A program made the position numbers and the translations under genes. DNA of 64,000 bases from Cytospora piceicola (lineage: Eukaryota; Ascomycota; Sordariomycetes; Diaporthales; Cytosporaceae): the NCBI GenBank assembly GCA_023375675.1, contig JALQBC010000070.1, positions 1 to 64,000 of the forward strand, given 5' to 3'. The notes beneath the pieces are model-generated. The model ran no database searches. It was not told the DNA's origin and saw only the letters and a list, made by a program, of their open reading frames with translations. Position 1 is the first letter of the stretch, and each line of letters opens with the position of its first letter. Below, piece after piece: positions 13,901 to 26,063 of this stretch.

Positions 13901-16900
13901 TATTAAAGCTTATAATATTAAGTATTATTTTAATAAAAATAAAGTTTAAAATAATTTTATTAACCGGTTTATAATTAAAAATTACTGTTAAAAGGTTTTC
14001 GAATATATTAAGTAGTATTTAGTTTATATAGTAAATTATAATAAAAATTAATAGCTATTAAGCGAAATATAGCTTATTTTCTTATTATTAATTTTATTTT
14101 ATACTATTACTATAAACTTTATAACAGCTTTACTTAACGTTTAAACTATTAATACTTTATAAGTAATATTTAAAATACTTTTTTTTAATATCTTTTTCTT
14201 AATTATAAATAAGTATAGTAAAATAACTATTATTATCTTTAATAATATTATATATATAGCTATAAATTAAGTATATATACTATTATATATATTATATTTA
14301 TATAATTAAGATATTTTATAGCGTATTATCTTTAATAAAAACTTTAAATTCTTTTTAAACTTTTAATAAAGCTTATAGTCCGGTTTAAATATTAAGTTAG
14401 CTTATTTAACTATTTAATATTTATAAACCGACGGTTAATTTAAAGGTAAAAATAAGATAATAAAATTAACTATCCGGATATTTATTATAATGTATTTTAA
14501 AGTTAAATAAACTAATATTATTTTAGTATTATAGTTTAATTTAAATAATGTTTATAATAAAGCTATAAAATACTTTATTAATTAGTTTTTATATAGATTT
14601 AATCTTATTAAAATAAACTAGTTAAAAAAAGATATTTTAATATTAGCTTAAAATATATTTTAAAAAAAAGTATAACTTATAATCGTTAAAGCTTAAATAA
14701 CTATAAAACTATAGTATAATAAAAAGTATTATTAATATAAGTTTATTTTAAATAACTAGGTTTTTATCGAACTTTATTATAGCTATATATTACTTATAAA
14801 TTTAGTTTAAAAGTATTTTTAATAATATATAAAACTATTTTAAGTTATATATAAAGTAAGTAAACTAGTATATAAGCTTAAAATAGCTTTATATATAAAT
14901 ATTTACTTAATATTATTTATAATTTATTTATCTTTAAATAAACCGCTATAATCTAACTTATATAAATAAAATTTATTAACTATAAAGCTTATAAAAGTAA
15001 ATAATAATAAAGCGTAAAAATATAATAAAGCTTTTAAATATTATAAGTTATAATATATTATAATTAAATATAAATAAAAGTATAGTTATAAATAATTATA
15101 TATTAAGTATTTTATAAAATAAACCGATTACTTTAATTATTTTAATATATAAATATTATAAAATATTTTAAATACTAATAAAATAATTTAAAAATTCGAG
15201 ATAAAATAAAAGAAAATAAAAAAGCTATATATTTAATTAATAATAAAAAAAGAACTGCTTATAAAGTAACTAAAACTTAAAGAAATAATTACTTAAATAT
15301 TATAGCTTTAATTAAGAAAAAGACTACTTAGTAAATAATTAGTAAATCGGCTAGTAACGTTAATATTAAAGCCGAAAAGTAATATTTAACGTTTATAAAA
15401 AGTTATTAAGTAATAAAGGTTAAATACATTTATATTAATATTAAATAATAAATAATAATAAAGAAAACTTATTTATCGACTAACTATTAACTTAAACTTT
15501 TTTTTTTATATTATTTATTACTTTCTTTTATTTTATTTTTTTTATTAAAACTTATTTTTAAAATACTATATTATTAGCTTAACTATTATATAAAGTATTT
15601 TACTTAAAAACTTACTTTAAAATTACTATTTATTTATTATTTTATATAATTTAAAACTATTATATTAAACTTACCTTATATTTACTATTAAGTATATATA
15701 TTAAATTAAAAAACTTATATAAAATATTAACGGTTAAATATTTTATAAATACTTTAAAATACTAAAGTTTTACTTAATACTATACTTTACTTTTTATAAC
15801 CTTAGTTATTTATACTTATAAAAAAGCTATATAAAAGAATACTTAATAAAAGTTTATAAAGCTTTATATCAGAATATATTAAACTTTAATAAATATAGAT
15901 AAAGGCTTTACTTATATATAAGAGAATTAATAATATCTGTTAAAACGTTTATTACTAATACTTAATTTAATATTTACTTATATTATTATATAGCCGAACA
16001 GATATATTTTCGATAAAAAGTAATCGATAAAGGATATATTAATCTTATTAACCGAAAAGTAAAGTTTAATATATATATACTACTTTTAAAGCTTTTAATA
16101 TACCCGATTAACTATAAGATTACTTATTATAAAGCTTAATAATATTTTAGTTAATATTTTATTTTTATATAAGTTAATTATAATAATACGTTATACTATA
16201 AATAAAAGCTTTATCTTAATATATAAAACACCTATATAAGTTAAACGATAGATCTGCTTATAAATAAATATAAAGAAACTAACTTAATATATTTATTAAA
16301 TTCTTTTATAATATCGGCTTAAAAAGGTTTAAACTTATTTATTTATAATCTTTTTACGCTTTTATTTACTTTATTTTATAAATATAATAAATATATCTAT
16401 TATAATAAAAAAGGCTAATTTACTTAAAATATAAATAACCTTACTATTAATAAAATAAATTTAATTATAATATAATATATTATTATAAGCTTATAGTTTT
16501 TAAATACTAATTTTATAAATACCGGTTTTATTATTATAAGAAAATAGTAAAAGATAAAAAAGAAATATTATACTTTTATATCCGATATTATTACTTACGT
16601 TAAGCTTATTATAAACGTTTTTAAAAAGCTTAAAATATAGCTAACTCTTAGATATTTATTATAGAACCTGTAGTTATTAAGCCGAAAAAGCTTATTTACT
16701 ATTCTTATTCTTATAAAAAATAATATTAAAAAAAAACTAATATATAGCCTTCGGTTTAACCTTGTTAAAAACTCCTTTATAAGTAAAAAGCGTTACGTTA
16801 TTAATAACAGTTCGTTTATTATAGTTTATAAATCGAATAAGTTTAAAGTAGATTTACTTCTTATAAAGTATAAACGTTCGATATACTTCGTCGTTATTAT

Positions 16901-18163
16901 CGACGATATATATAAAAGTAATAAGCTTAAAGCGTTTACCGAGTTTAATATTATTACGTTTATTATATATACTATCGAAATAAGCTATAAGCTTAAGATT
17001 AACGTTTACGTTTAAATAAATAGCTAAAAGCTTTATATCGTTTTATTATTTAACGTAATTAGTATTAGTATTATAATACTATATAATACCGTTATATAAG
17101 TAATAAACTTTATCTATTATATTTAAAGACTTAATAAAAAGTTATATATATAATACTTTAACGTTATTTTTATATTTAAGTACTTTTTTTACTACTAAAT
17201 AAACTTTAGTTTTATTAAAACTAAGTTTTAAAAGGGTAGCGATATTAACTAAACAGGTATTTACTTTAAATAAAAACGTCTTTATATTAATAACTTCGGT
17301 TATACGTTTATTAAAACGTTTAAGCGTTATTTATATAATATAAATTCTTACTTTAAAACTTATAGTATAATTAAAGCTATAACTTTAACGTTTAGTAAAG
17401 TTATAACGTTAACTAAAAACGTTTTTAATAAAGATATAAAAGCGTTATTTAGTTTACTATTTTTTTTAGTTAAAAAAGAGTTAAAACTTTATTAAGTTTA
17501 TTATAAATATATTTTATTAAGTTATCGTTTAGTTATTACTTTATAGTTATCTTTATATTTATTATTTTATATTTATTAGTTTATAGCTGTTTTCGTAGTA
17601 TCGATAATATATATAAGTAAACCGACGTTATATAGTAAGTACTTAAAAATAAAAACTATTATTACCTTTTTTTTTCTATTTATTTAACGATATTAATAGT
17701 ATACGTAGGTTTATTAATACTATAAAGTAAATATTTAAAGATAAAAATTACTTTCGCCTTTTTTTTTATATAGTTAATTATACTCTTTTTCTAATTATAC
17801 TTTATACTTTTATAAGCTTTTATTTTTTTTTATTATATATATTACTATAGTTTACTTAAGCCTTTACCGGTTATTTTATTATATTATAATTTAAATACTA
17901 TTATTATTTAAATATAATACTCTTTTTATAAATTAATAACAGCTTTTCTCTTTATTTTATAAATATAACTACTTTTATATTATAGACTTATTATTAATTT
18001 AATTATAACTATAATACTTATATTCTTATAAATAAAGAATTTTTTTTCTAAAAGTAATTATTATATACCTACCGGTAGGTTTATAATAAACTTACTTATA
18101 AACGTACTTACAAATTTACCGTATATTTACCGGTAATTTAAACGGTTAAACGTATAGTAATTA

Positions 18164-18297
18164 TATAGTAAGCTTAAGGTAAGTTTATAATAGGTTTATA
18201 AGTTTATATATAGTTTATAAGAGTACTCGGTTATATAAAAAGAGAAAAAAGAGAATCGATCTTTATTATATACTACTATACCGTACCGTTACTATTA
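18164..18297 (+). repeat. 3' LTR of the gypsy element
   Basis: Direct repeat of the 5' LTR. It is slightly less altered (for example GTACCGTTACTATTA here against TACTATTATTATTA in the left copy). It abuts the GTAA-type array immediately. Confidence 0.75.
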
Positions 18298-18645
18298 GTT
18301 AGCTATTAAAGTAGTTAGTTAAGTAGCTAATAAATTAGTTAGTTAGTAAATACGTTAACTAGTAAGTAAGTTAGTAAGTAAATTAGCTATTAAGTAAGTA
18401 AATAAGTAAATAAGTAGTTAAATAAGTAAGCTAGTAAGCTAGTAAGCTAATACTTAAGTTTATTAGTAAATATCTTACTTAATAAGTAAGTAAGTAAATA
18501 AGTAAGTTAATAAGTTAATAACTAAGCTAATAACTAAATAAGTAAATAAGTAAGTAAGTAAGTTAGTAAGTAGGTTAGCTAAAAAGTTAGTTATTAAATT
18601 CGCTACTATATTAGCTAGTAAGTAAGTAAATAAGTAAGTATATAC

Positions 18646-18679
<34 letters not shown>

Positions 18680-19067
18680 TAGTTAGTACGTTAGCTAGGG
18701 AAATAGCTAATACGTTAGCTATTAAATTCGCTAGCTATTAAATTAGCTAATAAGTAAGTAAGTAAATAAATAAGTAAGTAAGTAAGTAAGTAGGTAAGTA
18801 AGTAGGTAAGTAAGTAGGTAAGTAAGTAAGTAGATAAGTAAGTAAGTAGGTAGGTAGGTTAGCTAGTAAGTTATTTATTATAATAGTTAGTTAAGTAGCT
18901 AGTATAGTAGCTAGTAATCTAGTTATTTAATTACTAATCTAGTAAGTAGGTAAGTAAGTAGGTAAGTAAGTAAGTAGGTAGGTAAGTTAGCTAGTAAGTT
19001 AGCTATTAAAGTAGTTAGTTAAGTAGCTAGTAATTTAGTTATTTAATTATTAATTTAGTAAGTAAGT

Positions 19068-19099
<32 letters not shown>

Positions 19100-19143
19100 G
19101 GTAAGTAAATAAGTAAGTAAATAAGTAAGTAAGTAAGTAAGTA
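18298..19143 (+). repeat. Tetranucleotide GTAA-type array 1
   Basis: An 846-bp run with a 4-bp period in which nearly every unit is a variant of AAGT (AAGT, AGGT, TAGT, TAGC), giving long stretches of GTAAGTAAGT with patches of TTAGCTAG. Like the RIP-altered DNA it lacks CA and TG. It ends at the palindromic cassette. Confidence 0.9.
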
Positions 19144-19311
19144 AATAAATATTTCGCCGCTTAAGGCTGTGGAGGAGACGATAGAGTAACGCCCGAAGGG
19201 CGTTACTCTATCGGATCCGGAGCAGCTTAAGCGGCGTATCTAGTTATTAAGTTTCCGATCCTTCCTAACGGAAGGCCTTCTCGGCAGGCGGTCCTACCGC
19301 CGTTCCCCAGT
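19144..19311 (+). repeat. GC-rich palindromic cassette, copy 1
   Basis: A 168-bp block found again at 44221-44404. Domain A (19154-19237) is a large hairpin. Outer arms near CGCCGCTTAAG and CTTAAGCGGCG enclose a perfect 16-bp inner stem, CGATAGAGTAACGCCC against GGGCGTTACTCTATCG, with loop GAA. Domain B (about 19254-19311) holds a hairpin CCTTCC/GGAAGG closed by CCGA/TCGG, and a hairpin GGCGGT/ACCGCC with loop CCT. The two domains are joined by a short AT-rich spacer that differs in length between copies. It contains normal CA and TG, so it has not been RIP-altered. Function unknown; it could be the conserved end of a mobile element or a structured RNA. Confidence 0.9.
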
Positions 19312-19329
19312 TATAATTATTATCTTTTC

Positions 19330-20480
19330 TTTATACACCTGTCTCCCTGCTCGACAGTATATTAATGCTAGCTCTTAAACATCTCCTTGTTAACATATTC
19401 CTAGTGAACCAGACTATCTATAACAAAGTCTATAATAGCCTGTTAGACCTCTGTTGTAAACTTTTACGAACATTGCCGCCTTCCTCCTTGTACTGTTCCT
19501 GCAGGTCTTCGTCTAAGACGCCGCGATAACCCTATACCTCTCCTGTCCTTTTCATAAGCCAGTCAATACTTATGTCGAGTCTCGATAAGATGTGTTTCGA
19601 ATGTTCATTAATCGGCCCGTAAGCCAGACAAGCTAGTTGCGACGTAGACGCGACGTCTGAGAGCTGCTGCTGCCCAGGTCCCTCCTCCTCCTTACCGCCA
19701 TCACGCCCATTGATATCACCCCCTTCCTATTTCTTTTGCTTTTGTTCCCCCGAGACCTTGAAGTTATTGCAGTATGCTTTTCCCAGGCTCTCCGCCGCCC
19801 TGTTATTTTACTAGCTCTGATGAGGCCCTCTTCCACTCCAGCCGCTGCTGTAGCACGTATGTTAGGTGGCCCAGCCTCTCGCTCAAACACCCGACAGCAG
19901 AATACGTCTTGAGCTTGAAATGATTCTGCTTCTGCTCCGTCTCGACGACTACCATACCCGAACCACGGGCTGAGCCGCCACCACCGCTCAGCATCGACCG
20001 CAGGTACTGCCTCGTCCAGCATAGACGGTTCTTAAGCCAGCCCGGGGCGGCGGTTTCCTCTACGCCGTTGTCGGAACAGAATAAAGGAAAAGCAGTAGTA
20101 GTGTCGGCATTCTTGAAGCCTCAGATTCGCCTTTTCCCAAGCCTCTTTTGCCTCCCTCGCCTCGGCCTCTCGACTCTCCAACATGGGTTGTAAGTTGGTG
20201 TGGAGCACTTTGCGCCCCAGACGCCGAGCGCACGACATCTCTCCGGCCAGGTGCGTATTGAAGCGGTCCTTGAGCGCCGATTAGACCTGGTACGTCGCCT
20301 CGTAGCTTGTCAGCATCGATGACCTCGCCGTGGTGAGAGCCTCCTAGATTTATAGCAGAGCTAGCTATACTACCGTGCCATATGTGGTAGCGTCCAGACT
20401 CGCGACCACCATCACTTCAGCATCCAGAGCCCAAGGAGAGATATAACCAAGATTAAGAGGATTCCAGTTACCCCCTGGAA
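19330..20480 (-). pseudogene. RIP-damaged pseudogene of unknown family
   Basis: On the minus strand an extended protein-like reading frame is broken by TAA/TAG stops at places where a CAA/CAG codon is expected, plus at least one frameshift. From about 20435 to 20080 it reads through a segment such as LTSYEATYQV, stop, SALKDRFNTHLAGEM, then a charged helical stretch (LESREAEAREAKEAWEKANL). A frame change near 20105 leads into a second conserved-looking segment, 19803-19994, containing MVVVETEQKQNHFKLKTYSA and LSERLGHLTYVLQQRLEWK, again ended by TAG. The helical, Glu/Lys/Arg-rich part suggests a coiled coil. I do not recognise the family. It lies next to cassette 1, so RIP acting on neighbouring repeats may have leaked into it. 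Confidence 0.55.
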
Positions 20481-20618
20481 AACCAGCTGCAGGCATGATC
20501 GGACGATCCAGATAGTAGTGTGAGCCTGCAGAACGCTCCTGGGGAGCCAGACTATCAAACTGCTAGCCTACGTCGGGAATGGGGCTTCCTTAACCACCAT
20601 GGTATCATATGGCTATAT

Positions 20619-20839
20619 TTAGTTCTCTTTCTCGTCGTCGTCATCGTCGTCGTCATCCTCTCGAGCCCCACCCTGTTGGTACTGGTGCTTGTGGGTTCCA
20701 TGTTGCTTAGTAGCTCCTTCAGTCTCTTCCAGGGAGGACTTCAGGTTGCTGGTGATAGACATTGGTGATATTGACTCTGTTGTGGCTGATTTTATGGTGG
20801 TGGAGGACTGTGGTCGTCTTCCGGTTACTGACACTGATC

Positions 20840-20891
<52 letters not shown>

Positions 20892-21120
20892 CACTCATCA
20901 TGCTATCACCGCTGTACGCCGCAAAGCCATGTTGAGGATGAGGAAGAGAAGGAGGAGACCTGACGGGTCTGGCCGCTATTTCTCCGGAAGAAGGCGTGAA
21001 CGAGGTCGTTGTCCTGGCCGAGTTCTGGATGGACATGGCGTAGTCGACTCCATCGACGGTCTTCTCGATGAAGAACCTTGACTCGTCGCCATCATCGTGA
21101 CCATCATCAGTCGAGATCAT
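20619..21120 (-). CDS. Small acidic hypothetical protein; frame depends on a CAG repeat
   Basis: An ATG at 21120 opens a frame starting MISTDDGHDDGDESRFFIEK. Read straight through it enters a poly-Ser run encoded by an AGC repeat and stops at 20719 (133 aa). A better-looking frame continues beyond that point and ends at 20619 with an acidic tail, EDDDDDDDDEKEN. Removing a 61-nt GT-AG interval at 20834-20894 (donor GTGAGA, acceptor TCAG), which is mostly the trinucleotide repeat itself, joins the two frames into a complete 146-aa product. No clear branch site is visible, so an alternative is that repeat length has shifted the frame. No domain is recognised. The likely promoter lies in 21121-21490. 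Confidence 0.35.
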
Positions 21121-22554
21121 TCTGGTTCTAGGAAAGGCTAAAGTTTCACTTACTCAACCTCGTCAGCCTTCAAACGTGCTTAATTCGATTTCTCTTCCTC
21201 TTTTTGTCTTGGTTTCGTTCCTCCTTTAGAAAGGTGAGGTGGGCTTGCTGACTGTGGACGGTCTGGCGTGGCTGGTAAGACGTTTGTGTGGCCCTCAGAG
21301 CTTAAGTTGTAAGTTGTAACTTGTAATTAATGCCTCGTATATGCGAGAAGGGTCAAGAAAGAAGAACAGCTTGACCGGTGAACTCGCGAGTGAGTAGACC
21401 CTCGCTCAGGAGAAGTCAGTCACAACTTGATGTGCCCATCTGAATATACATTGAAGACGGTGGAACATCAATAGAGTTGGGCCCCGGCATTTATGAGACC
21501 GTATCATCTCCTGTATAATGAACAATCAGGACTTACTCCTAAGTCGTATTCGAAGCCTGGAACCATAGGGTATCACCTTGAAGGAAGAGGTCTCGTTGTG
21601 GGGGCGTCGAGCTCGCAGAGACGAGACCTGGCTAAAACCTCCAGAGCATGTCGTCGATCGGGGGCAACGCCTGGCACTTCTGCCAGACTCAGACCGGAGG
21701 GTAGCTCCATGCAGGAGGGAGACAAGGAGAACAACAATATCAGGAGTTAGCCCTCGACAGGAACGTTACCGCACACCCAGGCATGACAAGGGCCTCCTTA
21801 TTTATATTCTTCAAGCTATACGGGCAATGACCACCAACACTGATACCGCGGCGATGGCGAGATAATTCAGTAGTGAATGATGGCATGAAATTGAACGGAG
21901 ACAGGGAGACAGGGAGACAGCTGCGGCGGCGGAGTACTACGAGATGCCTCCCTCTCCACCGCTCACGAAGCCTCAACGCACATCACGATATACTGACGTC
22001 CTCAGGGACGCCATCATCAATCGGGGATACAGTCGACAACCCCCTAGCTACGGCGGTCTACCATTCTGAGGAAGCCAGACGAGTCACGTCCACCGGTTCT
22101 AATCACACTTCAGCCTACACCGCACTTCTATGCCCGCTCCCGGAACACCCGCGGGACAAACACCAGACAGGCGGCCACTGTAGTTGGCTCTGCCCGGGCA
22201 GTAGACACACCAACGCCCAAACCAATACCATTACCAACCCCACCTCTACCACCACTACTACTACTCTTGATACTATCCTCTCAGACTACCATCATGCAGC
22301 AAGTATGCAAGAAGATGGAACCGAACAGGTGGCAGTATTAGGCACGACGTGGAAGAACACGGCGACGATTGATAACTGCCGTCGCCGGGAGATGGAGATA
22401 GAACTCGAGCAGAGACTGACAGGGCGAGTGAAGGGCATATATGCGTTGCTGCTCTGGCGAGACACGCTCCATCCACCACTGCGGATGTGAAGATAATATG
22501 TGAGAAAGGTAGACAGACCGCGCATGTCATATCTATACACCTGTTTACTTTTAT
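21121..22554. other. Spacer with weak open frames
   Basis: Balanced base composition, not RIP-altered. The plus frame 21885-22490 (about 201 aa from its first ATG, Thr/Arg-rich) and several overlapping frames are open, but protein-like character jumps between frames. For example an ATG near 21943 starts a 42-codon frame containing SRYTDVLRDAIINRGYSRQ that ends at TGA, and other frames take over afterwards. This may be a decayed gene or chance. The 3' part lies just beyond the end of the minus-strand protease gene. Confidence 0.3.
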
Positions 22555-25500
22555 TCACTTCTTTTCACAATCCAGTCGTGCTATAACCTCCTCCTGCCTA
22601 GCGATAAGCCCCGCGTAACCGGCTACAGCACAACCTAGCTTGACGATCGCGTCCTCTAGGTTCAGGACGTTCAGCCGCTCAAGTGACGCCTGCTGCATCC
22701 CTAGACGGCGCCTCCATGCACGCTCCGCTAGGCGGGTTGCCTTTGCCTGGGCCTCAAGCTTGGCTAGCATCTCCTGGTGCCCGGCCAGCGGCCTCGTCTG
22801 GAACGGCCTCCCAAGCAAGTCGGTGGCCTGTGCGATACGAAAATGCTCCCCGGACGTCAGCTCTATCATGGTCACGACCTGTGGTTGCGCCTTGGTGATG
22901 GCGACGGCGAGGGGGGCGAGTGTCTGTTGGATCCGTTCTATATGTACGAGTGCGTCCTCGGCCTGCTTCTTCCGCTCTGTATATCTCTTGATATAGATTT
23001 GAGAAACCCGGATAGCGCCTTCGATCATCGGCCGTACAGCATCGTCAGCGTCGATGTCCTCGGCGCTCTGTTTTTGCTGACCACCCTCACTGTTTCTGTG
23101 ATCAACACCACCACCACAAGCTGCTGCCGGCAACACGCGGGCAGCGGCAACCTCGGCGGCCGCGATCTTGGAGTTGAGCTTCCACGGGATCACCGAATCG
23201 CACGTCGTCTTCTCGACCAGGGCACGCATGACCATACGCCATACGGTGGCCTCCTGCTCGCTTATGGTCGCGGATGGGTCTGCCCCAGTCGCGAGGCGGA
23301 GCAAGCATACGATGCTATAGATGCCACAGTCGTTTCCATTCAGCTGTGGCGCGCATGGGGCTGTAGCGTCGACGGCCCAAGCTCCTAGTGAAGCGCCTGG
23401 GAGGACCTGTGCAAACAAGGAGGCCATCTTCCTGCGCACCTCAGGCTTCAGTCGGTTGGCAACCTGTTGTGGAGTTGCAGCACTTGGCAACGACGATGGC
23501 GGTGGTACCGATGAGGCCGATGAGGTCGACGGGCCAGGAAATGAGTCATAGATCCTGAGGCTCATGCTCAAGGGAGAAGCCTCGAACGACCACCAATGAG
23601 CGTGGGTGTGGACGCAGCCTAGCAACAGCGTCGCATGTCCCCCTTCAAATGCGCTCCTGATCGGGGAGGCCCAGTCCTGCTCCTCTGGGCCGTCCTCGTT
23701 GCTTCTGTCCTCGGTGTGATTCTCGTTGCGACTCACGTTGTCTTCGTCGTAGTCAACACCATGATCATCGAGACATATAGGATCGACTGTCTGGGCATGG
23801 CTGACGGAGCAGACAGCCAATGCCGAGAAGGCGGCGACTATCGAGTCATTAAGCCACGCGTCGCCGTCTGTGAGCCGCTTGATGTCGATCCTATCCACGT
23901 CATCCCATGCCGAGCCACAGCCTGCCCCTAGCCTCACGCGCTTGGCGGTTGGCGAGGAGGTCTGTGGAGAGGAAGGGATCCCTGTGAGGTCGAGAGGTGC
24001 GTTCGGCGTCTCGTCGGGAGCCCCTCGCTTCGATGCCGTAGTCGTCGACGTGGTTGGGGACACGGTTGGCTCTGACTGGAGCCTTGCGAGAGGAGACGCA
24101 AAGGCAGGCCTTCCTCGGGCGTTGTATGTAAGAGAGTAGGCAGCGCCGGAAGGGAAGAGGAACGAATCATCCGCGCAGTGGCTCAGATCCGCATCGGCTA
24201 CGAGGCCTCCCCGGCCGACCTCTGGACGTGTACAGGCTGGTGAGTCTGATCCTGGGATGTAAGGACTAGTGCTTGCTGCGTCTTGCGCTGTGCTGATGTT
24301 GGGGTCAGGGTCTGTCTCGATGTGTAAAGAGGGCGCCCGATCTTGGTCTGCGGTGGTACCCTGGGGGTATGGAGGAGTACCCGTGTCGATGTCCATTGAG
24401 ACACTGAAGTCTTCGTCACCTTCCCCATACCCGTCTCCGCCCATGTCCATGCTCTGGTGGTGCTGACCGTGATCCACATGCATCAGTTGTTGACGAGCCG
24501 GTGTGGCTGGTGCCAGGGCCTGGGCCTGCAGGTCGCGATGCCGGGGCGGGCTGTTGCTGCTGCTTCTGTTGCTGTTGCTGCCCTGACGACTCTGGTAGGT
24601 CGGTTGTTCTCTTTCCTGGTCGCTGTGGTCCTGATCCACTACGTATAGTATACTTGTAAGTAAGAAAGTAAGTAAGAAATAAAGAAAAGAAAAGAAAACA
24701 CGAGACAGATGAATGTTTCGCGTAGCAGGGCACGAGATGTGGATGTCGGGACAGGAGGACACACACCTATTATGGCTGTGGTAGGGAGATCACCGGGCTG
24801 CAGGACCAGGCGCCTCGGCCTTACCAACGGGGAGTCGGATTCAGGGTCCAGACAACAGACCACAGAAGTTACAGGGGCCGGCGAGCTCGGTCCCTGCACC
24901 TCGTCCACCGAGAACGGGTGGTGCCGTTGCTGGAGCTGGAGCTGCTGCTCGCGGTGTACTCGACCAAGGCCAGCCTTGAGGGTAGCGTGGTAGATAGCGA
25001 AAATGCTGTCCCTGCCTGGGTTAAGTGTCTTCAAGACGTGCCAGAACCTCCTGGAGCTGAATGTCGAGGTCCCAAAGAACAGGGCTAGGATGTTGAACAT
25101 GTGGGATTCGGATGTTGCCTCCTCGTCGACGTAAGCCTCCTCGTCGAGAGAGTCGATATGATCCAAGAGCCGTACCCGCCGCCGCCCCTGTCCGCACCCC
25201 TGTCCAAGCTTCCCTCTGCTCCTCCCGTCAGTCTTTGCAGGCTGGCTACGCCGAGGCCGTCCTCTGCCCCGTTTGAGTTGCCTCTGCTGTGGTGGCGGTG
25301 ACAGCTGAGGAGCAGGCCAGGTCTCACTCAGGACCTTTGCGACCTGCAACATCATGGTCTTTCCACGGTCGGGACGTTTTATCCTCTGCTTGAACGGAAG
25401 TTCGGCCTCAATACAGTCGTGCAGCAATGCTCGTGGAAGGTAGGTCATCGCCCAGGGCGCGAAGAGAAATGTGCCGGGAGGCGAGATTTCTTCTGGCTCC

Positions 25501-26045
25501 CCCCTACCCTGGCGCTGATTGACCATGTCCTCAGCATCGTCCTCGACGCCGTCAAGAAGCTCGCTGCTGTCGTCGTCGCCATCTTCGTCATCGTCACCGC
25601 CGCCTTGCACCTCGACACTTGTCTCGCCGTCGTTGCATTCCTGGAGATGACGTTCCTCTTCCTCTCCTTCCTCTTCTTGTCCATGGTTCCGATGCTCTTG
25701 TTTCTCGCAATTGCCGTTGTTGTCTCCGTTGCTATCGCCATGGCCTTCGACGACATGGTCATGACCAGGGCCTCGGAGGCAGAAGGATCTGATGAGCGCC
25801 CGGAAATCCCTGGCCAGTTCCTTCCTGGACTTGTCTCGGCCGCGCATCCAGGTCTTCTGGAGATGCTTCCAGCTCTTTTCAAGGTCCAACGGGGAATCAT
25901 TGCCTTCCTGGCCTTCCTGGCCTTCCTGACCCTCCACCTCTTGCGATTCTTGCTGGTCTTGCTGCTCTTGTCTCCGTTGTTGCCCCCGAATTCTTCGTGG
26001 TCTTGAGGCCTCTTGTTGGGTGGGACGTCTGACGCGGAGCTCCAT
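22555..26045 (-). CDS. C48/Ulp1-like cysteine protease domain protein, two exons
   Basis: Exon 1 runs 26045-24767 and exon 2 24638-22555. The 128-nt intron 24639-24766 (GTGTGT...GTAG) joins a phase-1 codon into valine and keeps the frame, giving about 1120 aa. Residues 1-250 are low-complexity, Gln/Arg-rich then strongly acidic. The catalytic domain lies near residues 680-880 with WLND (about 688), His774 in HAHWWSF, Asp791 in YDSF, Gln858 in APQLNGNDCG and Cys864 in the same motif. This is the His-Asp-Gln-Cys arrangement of SUMO-type (Ulp1/SENP) proteases, which cleave ubiquitin-like modifiers. The C-terminal 200 residues are helical and likely coiled coil. A basic KRVR stretch near residue 660 could be a nuclear signal. 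Upstream, 26279-26064 continues in the same frame but is cut off by one TAG, so the natural start may be earlier. All catalytic residues are present, so the domain itself looks intact. It could be a host gene or come from a DNA transposon carrying Ulp1. Confidence 0.8.
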
Positions 26046-26063
26046 TACTGTAGACGACGGTCT

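Larger units (their letters stand above)
7797..18297 (+). mobile_element. RIP-altered Ty3/gypsy LTR retrotransposon, 10.5 kb
   Basis: Two direct repeats of equal length (134 bp) at 7801-7934 and 18164-18297 are the LTRs; they differ mainly by transitions. On the plus strand, 12681-12830 translates as a damaged gypsy reverse transcriptase core: TFINNIIVFF, where NN replaces the catalytic DD through G-to-A changes, followed by IKYLK and later AKKSFI. At about 14415-14465 a TDG tripeptide in the context of the integrase HPQTDGQSE motif is readable with RIP stops. The order RT then integrase confirms gypsy class and plus orientation. No frame is intact, so the element is dead. It is long for the class, with about 2.9 kb between the integrase end and the 3' LTR. 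No clear target duplication was found. Confidence 0.85.

Noticed and set aside
19144..19311. Cassette as a tRNA, rRNA fragment or hammerhead ribozyme
   Set aside because: No tRNA box motifs or rRNA similarity was seen, and the hammerhead core CTGATGA is absent on both strands.
20689..21081. Plus-strand open frame with a poly-Ala run
   Set aside because: Complement of the CAG repeat in the minus-strand gene; flanking residues look random and no start context supports it.
24639..24766. Phe/Leu-rich, membrane-like segments at the end of one protease frame and the start of the next
   Set aside because: They are translations of the intron (pyrimidine-rich in coding sense). A GT-AG splice joins the flanking frames in phase, so no transmembrane segment is real.
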